From contig NZ_CP095554.1 of assembly GCF_023078375.1 (NCBI RefSeq), forward strand, positions 2,282,501-2,346,500: 64,000 nt of DNA, given 5' to 3'. The notes under the pieces are model-generated. The model was not told the DNA's origin and did no database searches. It saw nothing but the letters and a program-made list of their open reading frames with translations. Shown here in pieces: positions 17,677-26,361 of this stretch. Each line of letters starts with the position of its first letter. Position 1 is the stretch's first letter. The stretch comes from Roseomonas gilardii subsp. gilardii. Lineage in GTDB: Bacteria > Pseudomonadota > Alphaproteobacteria > Acetobacterales > Acetobacteraceae. A program made the position numbers and the translations under genes.

Positions 17677-20193
17677 TCATTCCGTCGCCATGGCGGGCCA
17701 TTGTGTCGGGGTGCCAAGGCATTGCCGCAGGGAGGCAAGCAGGCCCTCCCGGTCGAGCTTGCCGACATAGTCCGTGAAGCCTGCCTCGCGCGCTTGGCGG
17801 ATCGCCTCCGGCGTGGTGCGCGAGCTGAGCGCGATCATCGGCAGGCCGGCCCAGGCGCCACCCTGGCGCAGCGTGCGGGCCAGTTCGATGCCGCCCAGCT
17901 CCGGCATCTCGATATCGGAGACGATGGCGTCGAAGCTCTCCTCCGCCTCCCGCAGCCGGAGCGCTTCCGCCCCGTTCGCCACCGCCGTGACCTGATAGCC
18001 CGCGGCGGACAGCATGGGCCCGACGACGCCACGGAAGAAGGCGCTGTCCTCGACGAGCAGGAGGCGGGTCCGGGCGGCAGCGGTCTCGAACCAGCCTTCC
18101 CCACCCTGTTCCAGCCACCAGGCGCAATCCAGCACCTCCGTGGCGCGGCCGGCGATCACCGCCGTGCCGAGATAGCCGGGGCAGGTCGAGGCCTGCTCGA
18201 TCCGCAGCCTCTCCTCGACGACATCCAGGATGCTGTCCACCATGAGCCCCATGACGCGGTCATGCTCGGTGAAGACCAGCACCGCCTGGCGCGTCCCGGC
18301 GTGGCCCGGGCTCCATCCCGGAGAGAGCGGCACCAGCGGCATCAGCCGGCCGCGATACTGCGTCATCCAGCGGCCCCCCGAGACCTCGATGCGCTCCGCC
18401 GGGATGTCCTCCAGCCGCGACACCAGGGCGAGCGGCACCGTCTTGGGCGTGGCGTCGCCGGCGGTGAAGAGGAGCAGGGCCGAGGCCGTGCTGGTGGTGC
18501 GCGCCGGGGCGGGCTTGCGCTCCGCCTCCAGGCCACGGTCGCCGCCGATGCCGGCGGCGCGTGCGATTCCGGCGGGGTCGGCGATCATGATGACGGTGCC
18601 GTCGCCCAGGATGGTGTTGCCGCTGAAGACGGTGAGGTGCCGCAGGATCGGCGCCACCGGCTTCACCACGATCTCCTCGGCATCGAAGATCCGGTCCACG
18701 ATGATGCCGAAGAGGTCGCTGCCGAGCTGGGTCACGACGACGAAGCCGCCATCCTCGCCCGCCCCGCCATCCAGCCGCAGCAGGCCGGACAGGGAGACCA
18801 GCGGCAGCAGCCGGTCGCGCAGCCGCAGCACGGCGGCGTCCTTGATGCGTTCGATCCGGGCGCCGCTGCTGCCCACGCGCACCAGTTCCAGCACGCCGAT
18901 CTGCGGGATGGCGAAGCGCTCGCTCCCCGCCTGGACCACGAGTGCGGAGACGATGGCCAGGGTCAGCGGGATCTTCACCACGAAGGTGCTCCCCTTGCCC
19001 TCGCGCGACCGCACCTCGACCGTGCCGCCGATGCGCTCGATGTTGGTCTTCACCACATCCATGCCGACGCCGCGGCCGGATACGGCGGTGACGGCGGCGG
19101 CGGTGGAGAAGCCGGGGTGGAAGATCAGCCGCTGCACGTCGCGCTCGCTCATCGCCGCGAGCTCGGCTTCCGTCACCAGGCCCTGCGACAGCGCCTTGGC
19201 GCGGATACGCTCCAGCGCCAGGCCACGGCCGTCATCGCCCACTTCCATGACGATGTGGCCGCCCTCGTGATAGGCATTGAGCAGGATGCGGCCGGTGTCC
19301 GGCTTGCCGGCGGCGCGGCGCTGCTCGGCGGTTTCCAGTCCGTGATCCGCGCTGTTGCGGACCATGTGCGTCAGCGGGTCGCGGATCATCTCCAGCACCT
19401 GCCGGTCGAGCTCCGTCTCGGCGCCGCGCATCTCCAGCTCGATGCGCTTGCCGAGTTCGCGCGACAGGTCGCGCACCAGCCGGGGCAGCTTCTGCCAGGC
19501 ATTGCCGATCGGCTGCATGCGCGTCTTCATCACCCCTTCCTGCAGGTCGGAGGTGATGTGGGAGAGCCGCTGCAAGGGCACCGACAGGGCGGCGTCATCA
19601 CGCCCGCGCACGCTTTGCAGGAGCTGGTTGCGGGTCAGCACCAGTTCGCTCACCAGCACCATCAGCTCCTCCAGCACCTCCACCGACACGCGGATGGTCT
19701 GCTGGGCGGCGACGGGCGTGGCGTCCGGGGCCTCGGCGGCGGGTTCGGGCGAAGGCGCGGCGGCGGTTTCCGTGGCGCCTGATTCCCTGGTCCCGGCTCC
19801 CCTGGGCTCGGCCAGCCGTCCCTCATAGGCTTCGTTCAGCGCATGCAGCAGCGCGGCATCGTCCCCTTCCGCCTCCGTCCCCGTGCTGGCGATGCCGGCG
19901 ACGATGAGCTTCACGCGGTCCAGCGCCGAGAGGATCAGCGTGACGCCCGCCGAGGTGACGGGGAGCTGCCCGTCGCGGTAGCGCCCAAGGACGTTCTCCG
20001 CCGCATGGGCCACGCGTTCCAGCCTCGGCAGGCCGAGGAAGCCGCAGGTGCCCTTGATCGTATGCACCAGGCGGAAGACCTCGGAGAGGGTCTGGCGGTC
20101 CTCCGGCACACGCTCCAGCCGCAGCAGGGCGTCGTCGAGGGCCGCCAGCCCTTCATGGGTTTCCGTCAGGAAATCGGCGAGCAACTCGTCCAT
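17677..20193 (-). CDS. cheA: Hybrid chemotaxis histidine kinase CheA with C-terminal receiver
   Basis: The 838-residue kinase autophosphorylates in response to receptors and passes phosphate to CheY/CheB. An Hpt domain lies at residues 1-105 with His44 in LVHTIKGTCGF. An Ala/Pro/Glu-rich linker follows (about 125-165) and no P2 domain is evident. Then come the P3 dimerisation helices, the HATPase domain (N box HMVRNSADHG, G1 GDDGRG, G2 GRGVGMD), and a CheW-like domain. A second CheW-like stretch (LLLFTAGDATPKTVPLALV) precedes a receiver (LLLVEDSAFFRG; VSDIEMPELGG). It is the first gene of the operon, and no chemoreceptor gene is present in the window. Confidence 0.94.
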   Translation of the reverse strand: MDELLADFLTETHEGLAALDDALLRLERVPEDRQTLSEVFRLVHTIKGTCGFLGLPRLERVAHAAENVLGRYRDGQLPVTSAGVTLILSALDRVKLIVAGIASTGTEAEGDDAALLHALNEAYEGRLAEPRGAGTRESGATETAAAPSPEPAAEAPDATPVAAQQTIRVSVEVLEELMVLVSELVLTRNQLLQSVRGRDDAALSVPLQRLSHITSDLQEGVMKTRMQPIGNAWQKLPRLVRDLSRELGKRIELEMRGAETELDRQVLEMIRDPLTHMVRNSADHGLETAEQRRAAGKPDTGRILLNAYHEGGHIVMEVGDDGRGLALERIRAKALSQGLVTEAELAAMSERDVQRLIFHPGFSTAAAVTAVSGRGVGMDVVKTNIERIGGTVEVRSREGKGSTFVVKIPLTLAIVSALVVQAGSERFAIPQIGVLELVRVGSSGARIERIKDAAVLRLRDRLLPLVSLSGLLRLDGGAGEDGGFVVVTQLGSDLFGIIVDRIFDAEEIVVKPVAPILRHLTVFSGNTILGDGTVIMIADPAGIARAAGIGGDRGLEAERKPAPARTTSTASALLLFTAGDATPKTVPLALVSRLEDIPAERIEVSGGRWMTQYRGRLMPLVPLSPGWSPGHAGTRQAVLVFTEHDRVMGLMVDSILDVVEERLRIEQASTCPGYLGTAVIAGRATEVLDCAWWLEQGGEGWFETAAARTRLLLVEDSAFFRGVVGPMLSAAGYQVTAVANGAEALRLREAEESFDAIVSDIEMPELGGIELARTLRQGGAWAGLPMIALSSRTTPEAIRQAREAGFTDYVGKLDREGLLASLRQCLGTPTQWPAMATE

Positions 20194-20284
20194 CGTCGTC
20201 CCGCTTCGGTCACGACGGATGGAATAGGGCTCCGGTCACGAAGATTCCGTGAAGACGGCACCGGAGCCTGGCGAGTGACGCACC

Positions 20285-20749
20285 TCATCCCGCCGGCGCG
20301 CGGTGCTCCTCCAGCGCGGCGAGGGCCGAATGCGTGTGCTGCCTCGCCTCGTCCAGACGGCCCTGGCCCAGTGCCGTGCGGGCGTCGGAGATCATCCGCA
20401 CGACCGGGGCATGGTCAGGGATATCGGCCCGTGCGGGCGTCACGGAACGGTCCAGCAGGCGGGTTTCCGCCATTTCCAGCGCCTGTTCCGCCGCGCCGGT
20501 GTGGTGCGAGTCGAGATCCGACAGGGCCGCGTGCAGGTAGCGGGCGGGATGCGCCTCGTCGCCGAAGCGCGGTTCCGGCAGGCTGGGCGCGACCACGCCA
20601 TGCGTGTCGGCCGGCAGGATGTTGCTGGCCACGGTCGCGGCGGGTTCGCGGCCCATCTCCTGCGCCGTGCCGTTCGTGGCAGCGAAGGCGGGCAGGCCGA
20701 AGGCGGTGGAGCCCAGCAGGAGCAGGGGAAGAAGGGGTTTGCGGATCAT
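20285..20749 (-). CDS. Secreted small helical protein, unknown function
   Basis: I do not recognise this 154-residue product. It starts with a clear Sec signal peptide (MIRKPLLPLLLLGSTAFG, cleavage probably after AFA at about residue 23). The mature part is Ala/Glu/His-rich and mostly helical, with two similar helical hairpins (LHAALSDLDSHHTGAAEQAL and RTALGQGRLDEARQHTHSAL), reminiscent of a TPR-like repeat but too short to assign. It lies between cheA and lpxXL with about 100-base gaps on both sides, so it is probably transcribed alone. Confidence 0.7.
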   Translation of the reverse strand: MIRKPLLPLLLLGSTAFGLPAFAATNGTAQEMGREPAATVASNILPADTHGVVAPSLPEPRFGDEAHPARYLHAALSDLDSHHTGAAEQALEMAETRLLDRSVTPARADIPDHAPVVRMISDARTALGQGRLDEARQHTHSALAALEEHRAPAG

Positions 20750-20863
20750 GTCATCCTCCAGAATTGGTGGACGATGAAAGAACCGGGGCGGCGCTCCGGT
20801 GCTGCGTGATCGCTGGCTGAAATTCCGGCACAGGTGCGGAAACCGGCCGGAAACACGCGGCGC

Positions 20864-21796
20864 TCAGCGCCAGCGGCGATGCATCCAGAGCCACTGGCCC
20901 GGATGCTCGCGCACCCAGCCGGCGATGACGTCGTTCATGGCCTGCGTCGCCGCCGCGACGTCGATCTGTCCTTCCGCGTCGCGTGGCAGCTCCAGCGGCT
21001 CCGTCACCTCCACGCGGAAGCGCCCGCCGGGCAGGCGGATGGCGCGCACCCCGCGCACCGGGCAGTCGAAGCGCCGGGCCAGGTTGGCGAGCAGGGGGTT
21101 GGCCGGGGTCGGGCGCCCTAGGAAATCGATCACCGGGCCACGGCTGAAACGCTGGTCCACCAGCATGGCGACGATGCCGCCGGCCTGCAGCACCTTGGCC
21201 AGTTTCGTCGGGGCGGTGATGCCGGCCGGCACCATCTCGCCCATCAGGTCGCGCCGCATGCCGGTGATCAGTTCGGCGATCGCCTTGTTGTTCGGCGTCC
21301 GGTAGAGCACGGCCGTGTCCAGCCCGTGCTTGCGCGCTGCCACCGCCGGCAGTTCCCAGTTCGCGAGATGCGAGGCGAAGACCACCACCGGCCCGCCGCT
21401 CTCGCGCACCTGCCGGAAGCGATCATAGGTCGCGTCGTCGATCTCCACGCGGCCGCCCGGGTGGCGCTCCTCGGTCAGGTCCCAGATCTCGCCCAGATGC
21501 ACGTATTCGCAGGCGGTGCGGCCGAGATTGTCCCAGGCTTCCATCGCCACCTGAAGGTGCCAGGCCTCGTCCTTTTCCGGGAAGGAGGCCCGGATGTTCT
21601 CCAGCGCGATGCGGTGCTGTTTGAACAACGGGCCAAGCTTCCGGGCCACGGCGGCGCCGAGGCGCGGACCGCGGTCCGGCCCCATGGCGCGCATGGCCGC
21701 GAAGGCGCCGCGCACGAGCAGGGCCAGGGCGCCGTCGCGCCAGCGGAGGGCGCGGAGCTGGGCCTTGCGCCAGCGGTAGCGGAGTTCCGGGGTCAC
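20864..21796 (-). CDS. lpxXL: Lipid A acyltransferase LpxXL-type (LpxL/HtrB family)
   Basis: LpxXL transfers the very-long-chain hydroxy fatty acid from AcpXL to lipid A at the inner membrane. The 310-residue product has the lysophospholipid acyltransferase HX4E motif in ASHLANWELPA, plus VDQRFSRGPVIDFLGRPTP. Proteins with a HX4(D/E) motif are LpxL-like; the specific LpxXL role comes from its place at the end of the acpXL operon. The GTG at 21796 is chosen because it lies 11 bases after the upstream stop and opens with normal family sequence. Confidence 0.85.
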   Translation of the reverse strand: MTPELRYRWRKAQLRALRWRDGALALLVRGAFAAMRAMGPDRGPRLGAAVARKLGPLFKQHRIALENIRASFPEKDEAWHLQVAMEAWDNLGRTACEYVHLGEIWDLTEERHPGGRVEIDDATYDRFRQVRESGGPVVVFASHLANWELPAVAARKHGLDTAVLYRTPNNKAIAELITGMRRDLMGEMVPAGITAPTKLAKVLQAGGIVAMLVDQRFSRGPVIDFLGRPTPANPLLANLARRFDCPVRGVRAIRLPGGRFRVEVTEPLELPRDAEGQIDVAAATQAMNDVIAGWVREHPGQWLWMHRRWR

Positions 21797-21807
21797 GATG
21801 CCGGGGC

Positions 21808-22830
21808 TTACAGCGTCACCACGATCTTGCCGAAGACGCGGCGGCTTTCGAGCCGGTCCAGCCCCTCGGTGAAGCGTTCCAGCGGGATCACCGTGTCCAG
21901 CACCGGGGTCATGCCGCCCGCCATCCTGGCCAGCCCGTCGGCCACGTTGCGCATGGAGGCGCCGAAGGAGCCGAAGATCCGGAGCTGGCGCTGGAAGATC
22001 ATCATCAGGTTGGTCTCGGCCGATACGCCGGAGGTCGAGCCGCAGGTGACCAGCCGCCCGCCCATCCTGAGCGAGAGCAGCGAACCCGCCCAGGTCGAGG
22101 CGCCGACATGCTCGAACACCACATCCACGCCGCGCTTGCCGGTCACGCGCCGGGCGACGGTGGGGAAGTTCTGGGTGTTGTAGTTCACCACATGGTCGGC
22201 GCCGAGCGCCCTGGCCTTCTCGCACTTCTCGTCATCGCCCGCCGTGGCGATGACGGTGCAGCCGAGCGCCTTGGCCTCCTTGATCGCCACCGTGCCGATG
22301 CCGGAGCCCGCGGCCTGGATCAGGATCGTCTCGCCCGGCTCCAGCCTCGCATTGTCGAAGAGCATGTGCTCGACGGTGGAGAAGGTGATGGTGGCGCAGG
22401 CGGCATCGTTCGTGGCGACATTCTCCGGCACGCGGATCAGCAGCCGCGCCGGGATGTTCACCAGTTCCTGCGCGAAGCCGTCGAGATGGAAGCCCATCAC
22501 GCCGCCGACATTCTCGCAGAGATTGTCGCGCCCCTCGCGGCAGGCCCGGCAATGGCCGCAGGTGAGCGCGCCATAGGGCGCCACGCGGTCGCCCACCTTC
22601 CAGCCGCTCACGCCCTCGCCGGCGGAGACCACCTCGGCCACCGCCTCGGCGCCCGTCACCAGCGGCAGGTTCCGCTTGGCGAAGGCCATGCCGCGCCAGC
22701 CCCAGACATCGATATGGTTCAGCGCCACCGCCAGCGGACGGATCTGCACCTCGCCCGGGCCGGGCGGCGGAGGCGGGGCGATGTCGTCGATCCGCAGGTC
22801 GCGGTCGCCATGCAGGCGCAGGGCGCGCAT
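21808..22830 (-). CDS. Zinc-binding alcohol dehydrogenase family protein (adh2XL-type)
   Basis: The 340-residue medium-chain dehydrogenase/reductase carries a GROES-like N-domain with structural zinc cysteines (CGHCRACREGRDNLC). The NAD(P) Rossmann domain includes QAAGSGIGTVAIKEAK. In Rhizobium the equivalent gene adh2XL sits in the acpXL-lpxXL operon and is needed for normal long-chain acylation of lipid A, probably as an enoyl reductase-like activity. That role is inferred from position. Confidence 0.85.
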   Translation of the reverse strand: MRALRLHGDRDLRIDDIAPPPPPGPGEVQIRPLAVALNHIDVWGWRGMAFAKRNLPLVTGAEAVAEVVSAGEGVSGWKVGDRVAPYGALTCGHCRACREGRDNLCENVGGVMGFHLDGFAQELVNIPARLLIRVPENVATNDAACATITFSTVEHMLFDNARLEPGETILIQAAGSGIGTVAIKEAKALGCTVIATAGDDEKCEKARALGADHVVNYNTQNFPTVARRVTGKRGVDVVFEHVGASTWAGSLLSLRMGGRLVTCGSTSGVSAETNLMMIFQRQLRIFGSFGASMRNVADGLARMAGGMTPVLDTVIPLERFTEGLDRLESRRVFGKIVVTL

Positions 22831-22885
22831 CAGCGGGCACTCCGGTTCACGTTACGCATCTTCGATGTTCCACGACCGGAGCGCA

Positions 22886-24142
22886 TCAGCGCGGCTCCGC
22901 CGAGAGGACGAGGCAGGTGTTCTGCCCGCCGAAACCGAAGGAATTGGACAGCACGTGCGTCACCTGGGCCTCGCGCGCCACATTCGGCACCACGTCCAGG
23001 GTGATGCTCGGATCGGGCTCGTCATAGTTGATGGTGGGCGGCAGGCGGCCGTCGCGGATGGTGAGCAGCGAGAACAGCGCCTCCAGCGCCCCGGCGGCCG
23101 AGAGGGTGTGGCCGATCATCGACTTGTTGGAGGAGATCGGCGGCGCGTCCTCGCCGAAGACGGCGCGCATGCCGAGATTCTCCATCTTGTCGTTCTCGGG
23201 CGTGCCGGTGCCGTGCGCGTTGACATAGGAGATGTCCCAGGGCTTCAGCCCGGCATCGGACAGAGCCACGCGCATGGCGCTGATCACCGCGTTGCCGTCC
23301 GGATTGGAGCGGGTGCGGTGGAAGCTGTCGGCCCGCTCTCCACAGCCGGAGACGAGGCCGAGGATGCGGGCGCCACGCGCCACGGCGCTGTCGTAATCCT
23401 CCAGCACCAGCGCCGCCGCACCCTCGCTCATCACGAAGCCCGCACGGTTCTTCTCGAAGGGGCGGGAGGCCTTCTCCGGCTCCTCGTTGCGGGTGGACAG
23501 GGCGGAAAGCAGCGAGAAGCGGATCAGCGATTCCGGCTGCACCGTGCCATCCGCGCCCACCGCGATGCAGGCCGTGGCCTCGCCGCGCTGGATCGCCTCG
23601 ACGGCGAGCTGGATCGAGGAGGCACCGGTGGCGCAGGCGGTGGTGATGGCCACCGGAGCGCCGCGCGTGCCGAAGCGTTCGGCCAGGCGCTCACCGATGC
23701 CGCCATAGAGGATGCGCTCGTGAATCTCCGGATGGCCGATGGCCGCCAGCGTCATCGCGGCATAGCCGGGGCCGGCCTCGCGGGCGAGGGTGAAGCGCTC
23801 CGGCCATTCCATCTCCACCGGCGGCATGCCGAGGAAGAGCGGCCCGGGAAAGCGGCCCGGCTGGCCCAGCGCGGCCATCTCCAGCGCTTCCTGCACGGCG
23901 ATCGCGGCGATGCGCTCCACCCGGACGGGGGTGGAGAAGGGCTCGCGCCCGGCCTCCTCCGGCAGGTCCACCGTGCCGGCAATGGTGGTCCGCAGGTGTT
24001 CGGTGGGGAAGCGGGTGATCCGGCGCAGGCCCGAACGGCCGGCCAGCAGCGCGGACCAGCTTTCCGCCACGCCGAAGCCCAGCGGGGTGACGGCGCCGAT
24101 GCCGGTGACGGCGACCAGGGGGCGCCCGAGATGGTCCTGCAT
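22886..24142 (-). CDS. Beta-ketoacyl-ACP synthase (FabF1XL-type)
   Basis: The 418-residue condensing enzyme extends acyl chains on AcpXL. The catalytic Cys is in ITTACATGASS. The first active-site His lies in NAHGTGTPEND and the second in SMIGHTLSAAGA. This complete Cys-His-His triad marks it as the active ketosynthase of the pair. The ATG at 24142 is used; a GTG at 24151 that overlaps the upstream stop is a possible alternative and would add three residues. The gap to adh is 55 bases. Confidence 0.9.
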   Translation of the reverse strand: MQDHLGRPLVAVTGIGAVTPLGFGVAESWSALLAGRSGLRRITRFPTEHLRTTIAGTVDLPEEAGREPFSTPVRVERIAAIAVQEALEMAALGQPGRFPGPLFLGMPPVEMEWPERFTLAREAGPGYAAMTLAAIGHPEIHERILYGGIGERLAERFGTRGAPVAITTACATGASSIQLAVEAIQRGEATACIAVGADGTVQPESLIRFSLLSALSTRNEEPEKASRPFEKNRAGFVMSEGAAALVLEDYDSAVARGARILGLVSGCGERADSFHRTRSNPDGNAVISAMRVALSDAGLKPWDISYVNAHGTGTPENDKMENLGMRAVFGEDAPPISSNKSMIGHTLSAAGALEALFSLLTIRDGRLPPTINYDEPDPSITLDVVPNVAREAQVTHVLSNSFGFGGQNTCLVLSAEPR

Positions 24143-24147
24143 GCCGC

Positions 24148-25335
24148 TCACGCCTCTGCTTTCGACAGGCTGGCCAGGGCCTCGCCGCGCCATTGGCCGA
24201 AGCCGGTGACGAGGATACGCCGGGGCGCGGCGGCCTCGCCTGTTCCCGCCTCCGGGTCCGCCGGGTCGATCGGCGGATAGAAGCCGTCGCGCGACAGCGC
24301 CAGCGCCGCCAGGGCGGTGTTCACCATGAAGGCGCCCTCCACCCCATGACCGATCAGGCTGCCGGTCCGGCGCGGCACCACGGCGCCGTCCTGGCCGAGC
24401 GAGGCCAGGAAGCGCTCCTCCTCGGCCCAGGCGGCGGGGGCGCCGGACGCGCCGGAGATCACGGCGGCGGCGGGGCCGCCGACCAGGGGCAGCAGCGCCG
24501 TGGCCGCCGCGGCGGACTGGCCGGGGCTGGAGCGGTGGGCGGAATCCGTGGCCACGGCATCCAGCCGGGCCAGCGCCCTGGCGCCGCGCGCGCGGGCATG
24601 GTCGGCGGCCTCCAGCACGAGATAGGCGGCCATGGAGCCCAGCACCATGCCGCCGCCCTCACGCTCGGAGAGGGGACGGAATTCCCCCTGCCAGAGGCCG
24701 CTGCGGGCGTAGAGGATCAGCATGTCCCAGCGCGAGGCGGCGAAGCCGCCGCCGACCAGGGCAATCTCGCCGCGCCCCTCGCTGATCCGCGCCCGGGCGA
24801 TGCGCAGAGCATCGGCCGCCGCCACCTCCTCCCCCATCAGGGTGCGGGAGGAGCCGGTGACGCCATGCACGATGGAGATGTTGCCGGCCACGAGGTTGGA
24901 GAGCTGCGCCAGGAACAGCGTCGGCCGCAGGCCGGTGGCCAGCATCTCGTTCAGCCGGGCGCCGCTGTCGCTGCTTTGGGCGAGTTCCGCGGTGATCTGC
25001 TCGTCCAGCGCCACGTCGCGCTCGCCGCCGCCGGCGGCCACCACCAGATGTGTCTCGCCCGCTAGGTCGCGCGCGCGCGCATCGTCGAGCGCGAGGCCGG
25101 CGGCATAGGTGTTCAGCCGCTGCCAGGGCTCCATCTGCCGCTGGTCGCCGCGCCTGGGGATCTGCCGGTCGAGGTCCAGGGCGGGGAGGGGATGCACCAG
25201 CCAGGGCGCGAAGCCCGTCTCGTCCAGCACCGGGCGGCGTTCCGGCGCCCGCAGCGCCTCCCAGTGCGTGTCGCTTCCTTCGCCCAGCGAGGTGACGAGG
25301 CCGATGCCGGTGATGACGACGTCGCGCTGACGCAT
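24148..25335 (-). CDS. Beta-ketoacyl-ACP synthase-like protein lacking catalytic Cys (FabF2XL-type)
   Basis: The 395-residue product has the thiolase-like ketosynthase fold (VVITGIGLVTSLGEGSDTHW; LLPLVGGPAAA; SLIGHGVEGAFMVNTALA). The nucleophile region reads VHGVTGSSRTLMGEE, with no Cys where active enzymes have TACA, and the NAHGTGT His motif is missing. It therefore resembles chain-length factors of type II polyketide synthases and probably pairs with the active FabF1XL-type enzyme. Its start overlaps the fabZ stop (TGATG), which implies coupled translation. Confidence 0.88.
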   Translation of the reverse strand: MRQRDVVITGIGLVTSLGEGSDTHWEALRAPERRPVLDETGFAPWLVHPLPALDLDRQIPRRGDQRQMEPWQRLNTYAAGLALDDARARDLAGETHLVVAAGGGERDVALDEQITAELAQSSDSGARLNEMLATGLRPTLFLAQLSNLVAGNISIVHGVTGSSRTLMGEEVAAADALRIARARISEGRGEIALVGGGFAASRWDMLILYARSGLWQGEFRPLSEREGGGMVLGSMAAYLVLEAADHARARGARALARLDAVATDSAHRSSPGQSAAAATALLPLVGGPAAAVISGASGAPAAWAEEERFLASLGQDGAVVPRRTGSLIGHGVEGAFMVNTALAALALSRDGFYPPIDPADPEAGTGEAAAPRRILVTGFGQWRGEALASLSKAEA

Positions 25336-25823
25336 CAGCTGCTGGCTCCCTGAACGGAAGGCTGCGCGGCCAGGGCCTCGTCCAGCCCGATGGCGGCGGC
25401 GCGCTCGCGCATCGCCTTCTCCAGGTCAGGGGCAGGGAAGGGCATGATGCGCAGCATGATCTCGGCATCGCAGAGGCGCTTGCCGCCGCTTTCGATCCGC
25501 GCCGCGGTCACGGCATAGCCGGAGCCGTCATGCACGATCCGGGCGGTGACATCGAGCTTCGCGCCTGGTCCGACGAAGGAGCGGAACTTCGCCTCCTTCA
25601 CCGAGGAGAGGAAGGGCATGGCCGAAAGGCTGTTGCGCGCCAGCAGCAGCCAGCCCGCGGCCTGGGCCATGGTTTCCACCAGCAGCACGCCGGGCACCAG
25701 CGGATGGCCAGGGAAATGCCCCTCGAAGACCGGCGAGGCGTCGGGCACGGTACTCTCCACCGCGATGGCGTCGCCGTCGAAGGACCGTACCCGGTCCACC
25801 ATCATGAAGTATTCCAGGCGCAC
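25335..25823 (-). CDS. 3-hydroxyacyl-ACP dehydratase, FabZ family (FabZXL-type)
   Basis: The enzyme dehydrates 3-hydroxyacyl-ACP during chain elongation. The 162-residue hotdog protein has the catalytic His in EGHFPGHPLVPG and the Glu in LLVETMAQAAGW. The start reads MRLEYFMMVDRV. It lies 54 bases after acpXL and overlaps the ketosynthase-like gene downstream. The specialised role in very-long-chain synthesis is inferred from the operon. Confidence 0.9.
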   Translation of the reverse strand: MRLEYFMMVDRVRSFDGDAIAVESTVPDASPVFEGHFPGHPLVPGVLLVETMAQAAGWLLLARNSLSAMPFLSSVKEAKFRSFVGPGAKLDVTARIVHDGSGYAVTAARIESGGKRLCDAEIMLRIMPFPAPDLEKAMRERAAAIGLDEALAAQPSVQGASS

Positions 25824-25877
25824 CGGGCGTCCTCCGTCTCTGGCCGTCCCTTCCGGCCGTGCCGGGAAATGCGGGCG

Positions 25878-26159
25878 TCAGGCGCCCTTGGCCGCCACCA
25901 GTTCCTCGACCCGGGCCGCGAGGTTCTTCATGACGAAGTACTGCTCGGCCGGGGCGGTGCCGGCATTCACGTCCTGCGTCCACTTCTCCACCGGCACCTT
26001 GATGCCGAATTCCTTGTCGATCGCGAAGACGATATCGAGGAAGTCCAGGCTGTCGATGCCCAGATCGTCGATCACATGGCTGTCGGGTGTGATCTTGTCG
26101 CGGGGGACTTCGGAATTGGCGGCGATGATATCGGCGATGCGCTCGAAGGCCGAGGCCAT
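25878..26159 (-). CDS. acpXL: Acyl carrier protein AcpXL
   Basis: AcpXL carries the very-long-chain hydroxy fatty acid destined for lipid A. The 93-residue length matches AcpXL and is longer than AcpP. The 4'-phosphopantetheine attachment Ser37 lies in [12 protein letters not shown]. The C-terminal extension ([12 protein letters not shown]) is typical of AcpXL and absent from AcpP. The ATG at 26159 ([12 protein letters not shown]) is preferred over an upstream in-frame ATG. It is the first gene of a six-gene operon. Confidence 0.92.
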   Translation of the reverse strand: MASAFERIADIIAANSEVPRDKITPDSHVIDDLGIDSLDFLDIVFAIDKEFGIKVPVEKWTQDVNAGTAPAEQYFVMKNLAARVEELVAAKGA

Positions 26160-26361
26160 GGACGGCTCCTGAATGGGCAAGGGTCGCCGCCCGTACCTCC
26201 CGTCTCGGGGAAATCCCGCTCGGGAAGACGAGGGCGTCGGTCGGAACAGGGGGCGGGTGATGGACCGGAATGGGGGCGGGTGTCCATAGGGCTTGCGGCC
26301 CCGCCGCCTCCGGCCCCCTCAACCATGGGGGCCATGGGATACCGCCGCGGACAGGATCGCG

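Noticed and set aside
15744-17777. 677-residue plus-strand open frame
   Set aside because: It is antisense to cheB, cheY and cheW and has no recognisable domain.
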